Shown: positions 36,421-47,476 of the stretch, one piece after another
Layout: every line of letters begins with the position of its first letter
Position numbering within the stretch: position 1 is the stretch's first letter
Origin: Otis tarda
Taxonomy: Eukaryota; Chordata; Aves; Otidiformes; Otididae
Direction of reading: 5' to 3'
DNA length: 64,000 nt
Assembly: GCA_026413225.1 (NCBI GenBank)
Contig: CM048553.1
Coordinates: 137,298,190-137,362,189 of the forward strand
Made by a program: the position numbers and the translations under genes
Notes under the pieces: model-generated
What the model saw: only the letters and a program-made list of their open reading frames with translations
Database searches by the model: none
What the model was told of the DNA's origin: nothing

Positions 36421-39400
36421 ACGGCTGGGCCTCAGCCAGCGGGGTTTGGAGCGGCCGGGCTGAAAAGCTGGTTATTTTCTGTCAGAGGAGCGCCTGGTTG
36501 AGGAGTCACTGTACAGACGGTTACTCTTGGGCTCCCGTGAGATGTCAGCCGCTCTCCCTCCCTTACGTGAAGGCTTTGTTTCACAAACACTTTGGTTTTC
36601 TCCTCTTCGCAAGCGAGACAAACCTCTCCCAGCCAGCAGCCGGGGGTTTGAGCTGAGGGGTGACAACCAAGGACCTTCAGCCCCACGGCCGCTGCATGGT
36701 GCTTGTGGCATCTCCACATTAGGACAGCTTGACTCGCCTGACTGCTCGACTGGCATGCCTGAAGGCTCAGACACACTTTTGGATGGTTTGAGCTTGAATT
36801 TTGAGCCATCGCTAGAAAGAAACAGCCTGACTACACAGTGAGGGCTCAATTTAGAGGAGTGTTTTCTCAGGAGCCTTGCCGAGGCTTGACAGCGTCATAG
36901 GTTGCTGCTGCTCTGGCATTAGTAACAAGAGGAGCTGTATAATGCAGAAAGGGTTTTGTTCTCTTTAAAACATTTAAATGTACAATGTGCACCCGTGCAG
37001 TTATACTACTCTGCTGGGAAATCTGCAAGCATATATAAAACGAGAATGTGTGTGGGAGTTGCAAATGTTGAAGGGTGATTGGAAAAAATACCCCATATCT
37101 CAAAATGAAGAATTATCTTGAAGAATGTACTGTAAATATGTTCACGTGCAGAATACACCATTAGAATTGATATAACCTGGGCAATCCAACACGTCAGCCT
37201 AAAAAAAAAGACAGATGCAAAATAAAACAATCCTGGGAGATTCTGTATAATAGGGAAGTTGCCAATAAATATCTTCAGCATAATTTGCTTTCTTGCTGTT
37301 ACCTGTATCCAAATGTGAGCATTGGATTTTGTGTGTGTGCTCTACTTACTATGTAAACACAGGCTGGACGTACAGCCATCAGAATAATAATAATGTCAAG
37401 AAAGCCCTGCATTACAGCTTGTAAAGGATGATGGGCATACTTGTACATTCAGTAAGACATTTCAGCAAACTGGGGAGGGCTGGAAGTTCAGTGGAAAAAC
37501 AAGAAGACAAAATATTAATTTCTGATTTTCTACTAAGAGCATGTATGTCTTTGATGTGGATTCTGCTTGCGTCTATTTTTGTTCAGTACAGTTGCTTTCA
37601 TAGAATATGAAAAAGCCTGAGTGGAAATTTCTATCAGAATTACAAGCTTTATGCTGCCCCTACATTTCTGCATTTAAAGTGCATAACCTTGTACTTAGAG
37701 CTGGAATGAATCTGCTGCTGCTCCTAAAAGCTACAGGGTTCTGTATTTATAATCCCCCAAAAAAAACATTCTTGAAAAGGGGCCACAAAAGGGTTTGAGG
37801 AACATAATGGCCTATCTAAGTGACAGTCCTGACATTACACTCCAACCTATAAAAATATTTTAACTAGTTAGTTATTGGAGATGCTTCTCCAGTCCCTAGG
37901 AATATACAGGCTGAAACTCCTTGACCTCATCCATCACTTGGCTCCCCTAAAATAGCTAATCCTGGCATTGTACAGATCCTTGGAGCAATAGCTCCGGAAG
38001 GAAACAGAACACATGGTCAGATTTTGAGTGACACAGAGCATGGTCTTGCAGCAGGAGCTGAAGCATCTTTGGATAAACATCCAAGCGAGGCCACAGGAAT
38101 TCAACAGGATTCTGGCAGAGCTGGGAGCCTCTCCCGCACGCAGAGTGGGTACAGGTACAGAGCTGAGAGGCAGCGTCAGCTGGCTCCTGTGAGTCTTCCC
38201 GGCCCACTCCTATTGTCTGAAGGGGAAAAAAAACCAACCTCACACACCCTTGAAAATTTGCCAACTGCTGGACGAAATGGTCCACCTTTCAGGCTTACTA
38301 GTCAGCGAATCATAAGATATTCCTATACTACGGATGATGCAGTTGCAATGGTGTGATGATATAAGCAAGGCAAGGTCTGTAAGGAAAAGCTGTTATCTTT
38401 TCATAGACCAATCACGACACTTAGAAAAACAGGCAGGCTCTTGAGCATACAGCTCCTGGACAAACACTTTGTGCTCCAAAAGATAGCACTATTTTTTTTT
38501 CCCCAAGTAAGTTACTTTATTTAGTGAATAATTTCCAACAAATGTTGTCTAACCTGTTCTTTAAAAAAGCACTGCTGGCCTGGTTAGCTCCAGAAATTTT
38601 TTGAAGTAATAGGAATAAAAATTACAGGTTTAGTACATGCAGGCTTAAATGGTTACATTGCATCAACCAGAACTGCTCCTATACTTCCTCAGGCTGAGCT
38701 ACTTAGATTTTCTCAGAGTTACTCATCTGTCATTTGAGCTGATTTCTTACCTGTCTTTATATTTTATTCTGGTATTTGTCAGTGAATCAGTTTAAATCTG
38801 AGAGGCACAAGGTAACAGCCAGAGGACTGTTCTGCTTCAAGAAAAGGTGTTTCTATAGAAGGATGCTCTTTTGATGACATAGACTGTACTGGATTTTGAA
38901 GAATTTTTGCCATGCGAGTGTTTTTCCAGGCCCGTGTTCCAGGATATTTCCTTGATCTGGCACAAGCAACTGAGAAATGCTATTTTGCATTTTGAAACTC
39001 TTCTTCTTCTGTCTCTTTTTTTTTTTTTATTTCCAAGAATATTAGCATGCAAACACACCCAACTAAGCGTGTGAGTCATCCTGTTGAAATGAAAGACATG
39101 ACTCACTTGGGCCCATGCGACTGGCCCACACTGAACAGGGGTCCTGAAGCTGGACAGTAAGATGCATTAAGCCATGAGTCAGGAACCAAAATAGTTCTGA
39201 GTTATGGGCTCCTCATAGTTATTTCTGAATTGTTCTTTGGGAGGGAGAAGCAGGACTTTTTTGAGAAAATAATATTAAGGACTATAACTTCAGTGTACTT
39301 CTAAATCCTATTCTATTTAATTCTGTCAGCATTAAAGTGAAAGTCATTTGGTGGGAACTGCAACATGGACTGCTTTATATCAGGAGTAACGATTCTTTGG

Positions 39401-41011
39401 CCACAACAGGCTATCACCAGAAAGTGCCTCCATCTTATCTGTAGTCTTCCTTGTCCTGTGTTCCTGTACATTCGCATGCAGGAAGGTGCAAACACTTTGC
39501 TCATGCTGGGAATACACTTTTTGCTGTTTAGCAGAGGTTGAGTTGCAAGGATTTGGGGGAAGATATTAGCAAGAAGCAAGCCAAGACCAGATAAATTATT
39601 TTTGTAGACCAAATTAGGTCTGCAGGCCATGGCCTGGACACCACTGATTTGGGTAGTTACATTTTAAATACATGTGTATTCACAGTTTTGTCAAAGCCAA
39701 TGAAAAGTATGCTGAAGGAAAACAAAGTATCACATAACTTTATGTCACATGGTTAAATTCCCAGTGAAAGGTGATAGTTGTGAAGTTGCTGTATCAGCAT
39801 CTGAATGGGAGGTACAAGAGGAGAAATGGCACTATTAGGAACTTAGGGTCATCCAGTGTTTTAATTTTTTTTGACAAATACTGATCCAGATGTAGCAAAG
39901 CTTGCATTTCTTTCACCTGGAGCTACCAAGATCAGAAAATATTTATAAATAAAAGATACAAACATTAAAAAAATGAAATGCCCATAAAACTCATTTAAAT
40001 GTATCCATAAAGAGTACTACTTTTTAAGTCTTAGGGTGGGAATCCAGACACTGTTATTTTGCAGCTTGATGGATTAGGTGTTCGCATATAGGACTAGAAA
40101 CTTTATTTCAAGACTCAGCCTCCCAGCTAAGTGCCATACAGTCATGTTAAAAACATTGAATGATTTGATATAATATTGTAAACTCATACAATTCAGAAAA
40201 TGAATGTGTTTATTTTCATACATCTTTGTACATAAAATATATGGTTAATACAATGATTTTACAAGAAACATTTCAAACAGGTTTTAATAAAACTGTATGT
40301 AAGACAGGAACAAAAATTAAATGCATTAAGCAGTGTGCTGAAATATTTACATGGAAGGGAAGATTCTGAGACATCACTCTGATATTAGGTATTATATAAA
40401 TAGTGACACACCTAAAACAGGTCCATTTCAGTAGAACTGTGAGGATTTATGATGACTTACATTATGTTCCTTAGTGTCTTATCCCAGAAATAGCAAATGA
40501 GAAACCTTGACCATCCTTATATATAAGGCAAAAATACAGCTATATACTTGGTACATCTATAGCTGCTTTCAGCTGTTGCAGTAATGGAAAATTTAAGCTA
40601 TTTCATCTTAAAGACTCACATGGGATTCTTCCTTGCAAAAGGATATCCTTAAGTTGACAGAAGAAACTTCCGCCAATTTTTCTTTCTGTGAAGTAACTGT
40701 TTTGTTGCCAAAAGACCGCATTAGTCCGGGGCTATTGGTCTAATGCACAGCAGCTAGCCTAAAGTTTGGAAGTCACAAAATTGTTCATGTGGACTCGGCT
40801 AGCACTGGCAGCCCTAGGAAGTGGTAAGCTATAGAAGAAAGACCAAGTTTATTACATTCATAGTGTTCTCCTGAATTGCACAGTGCAAATATTGGATGTA
40901 CCTCAAAATGTTAACTGTACAATTACTCCTACCAGGGCTACACATTGGGAATCTACATTTTCATGCAACAGAATACTTGAGGCAGTTCTTGAGAGCACTA
41001 ATGTTTAGACA
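36421..41011. other. Non-coding DNA upstream of TMEM64
   Basis: No gene is supported. GC content falls quickly beyond the CpG island. A CR1-like snatch (TTGTCTAACCTGTTCTTTAAA) lies near 38543 and a possible hAT-like end near 39590-39645. Divergent non-coding transcription from the island cannot be ruled out. Confidence 0.55.
39590..39645 (-). repeat. Possible hAT-type DNA transposon end
   Basis: On the minus strand the segment begins CAGTGGTGTCCAGGCCATGG and continues GCAGACCTAATTTGG. It resembles the terminal inverted repeat and GGCC...GGCC arm of hAT/Charlie-type elements. I could not find the opposite end or an 8-bp target duplication. Confidence 0.35.
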
Positions 41012-41264
41012 GGACAAGAGGAAACAGCCAGGGGAGATCTAGATTGGATATTAGAAAACAGTTCTTCACCGAAAGGGTTGCCAAGCATTGGAACAGACTG
41101 TCCAGGGAGGTGGTGGAGTCACCATCCCTGGAGATATTTAAAAGACATGTAGATGTGGTGCTTAGGGACATGGTTTATTAATGGACTTGGCAGTGTTAGA
41201 TTAACAGTTGGACTGGATGATCTTCAAGGTCTTTTCCAACCTAAACCATTCTATGATTCTATAA
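41012..41264 (+). mobile_element. CR1 3' fragment
   Basis: A sense-strand CR1 3' UTR: ACAGGACAAGAGGAAACAGC, ACTGTCCAGGGAGGTGGTGG, CATCCCTGGAGATATTTAA, AGACATGTAGATGTGGTGC, TTGGACTGGATGATCTTCAA and the terminal CCATTCTATGATTCTATAA. It is 5'-truncated with no coding sequence left. Confidence 0.95.
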
Positions 41265-41691
41265 GGTGTGCTTTCAAAATTAATTTTGCATTTTATGAAA
41301 CAAGGTACAGTGTGCAAAGAGTATTTGAGGAACAGGAAACTCTCTCAGTAATTTAGTGAGAATTTTTTACATACAGATTCTTCACTTAGAAGTGACTAAA
41401 AAAAGAAGTGTATCTAACTATATACCATGCTCAGGGCACTTTTAATGGGAGGGATGTAGGAAAATTGAAATGTTAGCATATCCTTAATGTCATGTTTTTA
41501 TGAGTTCCCACACAACTGTGGCTTTCTAGCGGTATAGTTTGATATTCTTTAACAAGCTATCACATTCCTTTTGATACATCTGGAATGGTTTTTATCCAAT
41601 CTCAAATGTAAAAGCTGTATCTATCTCCTTTTATATAGATAATTTTAAAGTACACCAGACTAAGTTGCAAAGCAATGAAAAGTAGACTGCA

Positions 41692-41779
41692 TTTTCACTA
41701 TTTCCCTGACAAGGGTATAGACCTCAGTCTGACTGGGTCTATTTCATTATTTTCTTGACAAGCGTATAGACCTCAGGTT
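41692..41779. repeat. 49-bp-period tandem duplication
   Basis: The motif CTGACAAGGGTATAGACCTCAG recurs as CTTGACAAGCGTATAGACCTCAG exactly 49 bp downstream, with flanking TTTCACTATT/TTTCATTATT also shared. Two imperfect copies. Confidence 0.85.
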
Positions 41780-42083
41780 AGTTTCTCCTAATATTTTCGG
41801 ATCAGTGATTTTTGTAAGAGTATTTAACATTAAAGGTTAACCCAAGATCCAAAGATTCTCTTTTAACAGCACAATAATATTTGACTGAGTGTTATGATTA
41901 AGCTTTACCAAGCAGCCTTAAGGTTAGCTTCAAGTCAGCACTGAAGCAGAACACTGTATTTGAGTTTGCGGGTTGGATACACAAACACACACTTAGGTTT
42001 GCTGGTATAAAGCAGGCCACTGATCTCAGTTACAGCAATCTAAGATCAGAAAGACGCTCATAGGTTTATTTTTTATATGTTGC

Positions 42084-42166
42084 CTTGATTTATCATTAGC
42101 TTTTACTTAGCAAAGTTTGAGCAGCCTTTTCCCATTTTTGTTGTTATTCCTTTATCTGAGAAACCA
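42084..42166 (+). repeat. Unclassified interspersed repeat, short copy
   Basis: Contains CTTTTACTTAGCAAAGTTTG, GAGCAGCCTTTTCCC and TTGTTGTTATTCCTTTATCT followed by GAGAAACCA. The same blocks, in the same order, occur at 46540-46582 and 46966-47010, where about 0.4 kb separates them. I do not recognise the family with certainty. Confidence 0.75.
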
Positions 42167-45100
42167 CAATGTGGTAACCGCCGGCAGGCACTGAACATAG
42201 CAAGATTTTATGCCTCTGAAGAAGGATGAGGATTGAAAAAATCCCAGGTTCTAAAAATCAATGGCAGAACTCTTGTCTGAGTATTACATTAGATCAGGCG
42301 CTGCTGCTGCAACAAAGCTCAATTATATCAGTCTACATGTTTACAAACCTTGTTGTAGCATATCTACTAAATTATTTATTTTTCTTAGTTTCCAGTCAGA
42401 CTAACTCATGAGTTAGAAACCTCCTCCAAGGGAATATTCACATTTTACATTAAACACCAGTGAAAACATGATGTGAAGCCTAATTGCCTCCCATTTTAAT
42501 TGTTATGGCCCATGCAAAAGAGCATCTTAACTAGAAGCCCACAAAGTCAGAGTTTGGTAGGGAGCCTGGCTCTCCTCTGCTGTGTAGTTCAAATGAGAGG
42601 CAGATTCCGACTGAATTTGGAAAACGGTTCCCATTTTTTTCTAAATGTTCTCACCTCTTATTTGCTGAGACTGCAAAATGGAAACTCCAATTTTTTTGCC
42701 TGTTTTTTTCAGGTTTTGGTATCTGCACCATTCCTCCAGCAGCTGAGACTGAGGGCACAATGTAGTTGCAAGAGCAGCAATCCATTAGGTTCACAATCAA
42801 GATTTTGCCAAAGGCTTGGAGTGTCCTCTCTTCCTTTTGAAGGATTCAGTTATGCTCAGCAGTCTTAGCGGGCACTCAGGAGCTCCTAAGAGGAGCTCCA
42901 CATCAAGCAGCTTAGGAGATAGACACAGAACACAAACAAATGATTGATCAGACGAGACAGTGAGGGCTGACAGGACTTAAAGAATGTTAGTGTTGATAGG
43001 ACACCACATGAAAAAGGGCTATGTGTTCTTTTCAGTCTCATTCTCCCTCCCAGTCGCAAGAGGTGCTGTAAACATAAAAATGCCTTTTAATACTACTTAA
43101 TGGAGTTACACAGAAGGTACAAGAAATAGGGCAGAGGGACAGGGTCTGTGCATGACAGAGCCTGCTCTCTCCAGCCCCAAAACCACTCTATCCAAGGCAA
43201 CCTTCATGCACCGTTTTCTGCACTTGAGGGCAGCTTTTCCATAACAAGAAGGAGGAACCTCTAACAGCATAAGAGACAACCTTGCACACAGTAATGAAGA
43301 TTATTGTGTTTGCTAAATAAGAAGCCTGTGTACAGAGCAGATCTCTATAGCGCACACAGCTTAGGCAAGCAGGAGTCCAGGTGCACAGCTATTTGGACTT
43401 TTGAAAACAAACATTCCCAAATTGCACCTCTTACCAGATTCAATAGAGCCAGAATAGCTGTGTTAAAAAAAAATATTTAGATATGTTGAAACTATTTATT
43501 GATTTTGAGACTGACTTACACTGCTTATACATCAATACCCAAAAGCATGTGTTTAGACTGAAGTTATTTAGTAAACATGGTTTAAATGATATCGTTAGAT
43601 AAAAATCAGACAAAAAGGTTTCCAGATGTGGTCTTGCACGGAAACAGCAGCATAGGAGTTTTAATCATATAAGGAGATACTTTGGTCTGCCCTCTTTTTA
43701 CTGTACCCTGGGCAAAACTGTGCTTTCTGTAGCCAATAAAACCCAAAGGAATATCGTAACGAACTGCATACAGCATTATTAGACACACAGAAAAGTTACG
43801 CATGTCACTGGTAGACATGTTCAGGCAGAGACATCCACAGAACCTGAAAGCATCCGGAGGTTTCCATTGATGTGCTCTACAGCTCATCTCTTCTATAGCT
43901 CAGATCTTTACCTGGATTTAGAGTTTGTTTGTGAAGGTGGTTGGTGGAGGTTTTGAGCCATCTGTACCATTGCTGCTCAATATTTATGAAAACATCTTCA
44001 ATTTCAACAGTTTTTACTGGGCTACAAAGAAGGTTTCAACTGTCTGGCTCTCTTGTATTTTGCATCCTCAAAACACTATATAAGCATTTTGTGTTGGATT
44101 TATTGCTTCCATCTGTCCCTTGAAGCACTTAAAATTACCTTTATAAAATATGCATACATTAAATCAAACACACTGTATGTTTGAATGAGTCTGCTCTAAA
44201 GTGCTTTCCAAGTCATCAGGCAGAACAGGTCTGATGTCTGTAAGTTCTTTTTCAAAAAAAAAAAAAGAAAAATAACTTTTTCTCTTAAAAAATGTAAAGA
44301 TAATGTTTTTTTAAAGTAAATTTGTGCCACAGGAAAAGTTCTCAAAATTTACTTCATGTTTTTCACAGTTTCTTTAATGTATTCTGAAATCACTATTTCA
44401 ATGTAGTTTGTATTCTTTCATGAAATAGTATGCTTTATTAATATGCAGATACCTTGTACTTCTCCATGTTTAGAAAAATGTTAGCTTTCGTCATTATGTA
44501 CAGTCCCAGCGGTAACACTTAACGCCATCCTTTATTCCCTCCTTCCAGTCAGTAACGGTAAGAGGTTCATCTCTGTTTTCCTTCTTCCCCTGCCTCCTTT
44601 CTGGCATTCTGCCTATGGCCATGGGGCAGCAGGAATACATTATTTCTGCAAGCAGTTAGAGCAGTTACTTCAGGCACGCATATCTCTTCAAATTAACTTC
44701 TCCATGCCCCTTAGCAGCTGTTGCTGCTTTATCACTTCACTGCCAGATGGGCAGCAGGCACCAGACCTAAGCCAGGACCAGCTAAGATGCCATTCCATTC
44801 TCAAAGCGGCACTGCTGTTAAATTCCTGACTGGAAACTGGATAACCTAATCAGCTATATTTTTTCATTAGAATCTAGTTTAATTCTTTATGTGTGTTATT
44901 AATAATTGTCAATAAGATAGGACTAGTTTTGTACCAAAGGAAATACTGAAGAGCTATTATGTGGACATGTATCTATGATTCTTCCATGGGTTCTGAATGC
45001 AACTCCACACCACTCCAGCACAAAATTAGCCTTAATCTCAAGTATTCCGAATTTTCTTCTTTACGTGTCAAGGCCTTCCAAATTAGTCTCACATCTAGCA

Positions 45101-46539
45101 AGACATACAAGTTTATTAATTTGTTTTTGCTGTGAAATAGTTACATTTTAAAGTGTGAACTCTACCTCACCTTCTCTAATGTGCACAAAAATTTCCTTAA
45201 AATAATTATTTCACAGGGAGAAAAAAAGACAAAATCATTAAAATACCTTTGGAGTTGACCTTGATATTTAGTAACTTGAGCAAATAGTTACAGTGTATGA
45301 TAGCAACAGTATAAAAATCAGTATAAAAAGCAGACAAAGTTACACTGCTAAACCAAATATATGTACTTCCCTGATATTCTCAAATACACTATATAGTTTA
45401 TAGGAACTAACATGCTATTTGCTAATTATGGCTGCAGTAAGATCATGGTCTATTATGAGCCTCCCTATTCCACACTAGCTTATTGCAATCATAAGAGAGA
45501 AGCTGTGATGCCTTTTTTCTTGACCTATGACTTTTTCTGTAACATATACTTTGATCCAAGGTGCCAAAAGAGAACTGTGAGATTCCTGCAACAGCCTTTA
45601 CTTCCTCACAAAGCGGATGTCCTAAGCGGCTTCCTTCTAGATCACCTTCATCGATTGTATCATAGACACATACTCCAGTAACGACAGAGACATAAATAAC
45701 CTCTAGTCTGAATTCATGGGCAAACTCTATTTGCTGTCCCTCAGGACCTGTACTACCCTCAGGAGCACTGACATCAAATGTGCAGATGTCCCAAACTGTG
45801 AAGACCCAGTTCAATACAGGTAATATCATTTACTTTGCCAGGAAAATTGTGTTATGAATGCAAACTATTTGTCTGTCTTATGCATGGTTATTGTGCTTAC
45901 AGAGGTTGACAAGTATAGAGGAGGATCATGTCTTTCTTATTTGCATCCACTGCACTAAAAATGTTTGGGGCTTTTTTTGTTTCTATGTTTGTTTTGTTTT
46001 GAGGTAGCTATTATTATTTTTTCTGCTTTTTTTTTCTTTCTTTCTTGCATGAAGGTAGAAATGGAGTCCCATGAAGCAGTTCCTTAAAGAAATCAGAAAA
46101 CTGGCAGGAAAACTGGATGTGAGGTGTTGAATTTTTGTTGAGAGCAGAGATCAAGTATCTTGGGTCTGTGTAAGGCCTTCAGTCTTTATGATTTCATCCT
46201 CTTGTTTCCTAGTTGCCCCTTCCTTTAAAATTTGTCATGAACTTCAAACTTTCAACCCTTCAGATGCTTCATGTTACTTCAATATCCACTACTCCTTCAC
46301 TTGCCCACTTGGCCAAAACTTGCTGGGCAGAAAGCAGACTACTTTTCTTAGGCAATGCCTTTGGAGATTGCTTCTGAATTAAGACAACTGATCATAAACT
46401 TGGTGTGTAGTGATAAAGTCAATCCCCGTAGCTTCCCAAGAGATAAAGAGTGTTATCCTTTACAGACATACCAAACAGAGGAACAACTCATTGCAGTGGC
46501 ATTTGGAATCCATGAAGCATTTATTTATTTTTCCTTGTC

Positions 46540-47010
46540 TTGATTTTTAATTAGCATTTTACTTAGCTAGGTTTGAGCAGCTGTGGCAGGTACACCCACT
46601 GCAAGCTAGGAAGCTTCCAGAACTATGTGGCTTTTGTAAAGTGGAGTCTTCAGCCGATGAGAACTGATGTGACCATATATGACCACAGCTCAGATTTGAC
46701 TAGGGTAGAAATGGAGCCCACCAGAGGGTGAGTTTGAGCCAGTCCTCCTTGGAGCAGCGGGTCTGCAGTTGGAGACTCTCCCCTTAGGTCAGGATGCTGC
46801 CTCAGGAAACTCCTGAAGGTTGAAAGCCCTCCCTTTGTTAGGTGATTGCACATTTTGGATCATCAGAACTCCTCAGTGCAGTATTAATTCCTGAGTAACG
46901 TTTTGAATCTGTGGATTGTTAATGATACTGGAGTCTTAAAGCAATTTTTGTGAGTTTTCTGTGACAGCAGCCCTTTCCAATCTTTGTTGTTATTCCTTTA
47001 TCTCAGAAAC
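46540..47010 (+). repeat. Unclassified interspersed repeat, long copy
   Basis: The outer blocks (GCATTTTACTTAGCTAGGTT and TTGTTGTTATTCCTTTATCT) match the short copy at 42.1 kb. The intervening part, with TTCCAGAACTATGTGGCTTT and GGAGCCCACCAGAGGGTGAG, has no partner in this window. A CR1 scrap begins about 20 bp beyond it. Confidence 0.7.
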
Positions 47011-47031
47011 CAACAACTAAGTCCGTCAAAG

Positions 47032-47130
47032 GTAATCAAGTTCTTCAGGCATGATTTTCCCTTGGTAAATCCATGCTGACTGCTCCAAATCACCTTCTTC
47101 ACCTTCATATTCCCAGAAGGCTTTATTTGC
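47032..47130 (-). mobile_element. Old CR1 reverse-transcriptase scrap
   Basis: The plus strand reads CAGGCATGATTTTCCCTTGG, TAAATCCATGCTGACTGCTCC and AATCACCTTCTTCACCTTC. It parallels the reverse-complemented CR1 segment near 30725-30785 (GGCATGATTTGGTCTTAGTG, AAGCCATGTTGGCTG, AATCACCTCCTTCTTTTC). On the minus strand it is the QHGFTKGKSC region of the CR1 reverse transcriptase. Confidence 0.8.
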
Positions 47131-47386
47131 ACTGGGTATCTTTTAGATAACATGCAGAAAGTATTTAATCAGAGTATATTTTTATTGCTGCTACACATTC
47201 CTCACCACATATTTTATGATACAGTACACACACTGTGAGCACTGAATGTCACCAGTGCATAGCAAATACAAGCAGGGCTGCATTCAACCCTGATCCAGAT
47301 CTGGGGACTGTGTTGCATGTGAGCACAGACACACCATGTGTCTGAATCTGTTTCCCACACTGGAAGAGGCTAAAGAAGGGTGGACA

Positions 47387-47476
47387 GGGAGAAGGAGAAG
47401 AAGGAGAAGGAGAAGGAGAAGGAGAAGGAGAAGGAGAAGGAGAAGGAGAAGGAGAAGGAGAAGGAGAAGGAGAAGG
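47387..47476. repeat. (AGAAGG)n hexanucleotide microsatellite
   Basis: About 15 nearly perfect AGAAGG units form a 90-bp tract that is pure purine on the plus strand. One unit is shortened near 47400. The open frame through it is an arginine-repeat artefact. Confidence 0.97.

Larger units (their letters stand above)
41265..47031. other. Non-coding AT-rich DNA with one repeat pair
   Basis: No gene is firmly supported. It contains the 49-bp duplication (41692-41779), the related repeats at 42084-42166 and 46540-47010, and two small minus-strand open frames (44640-44494 and 45829-45443) described as findings. Homopolymer T-runs lie near 46020-46040. Confidence 0.55.
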
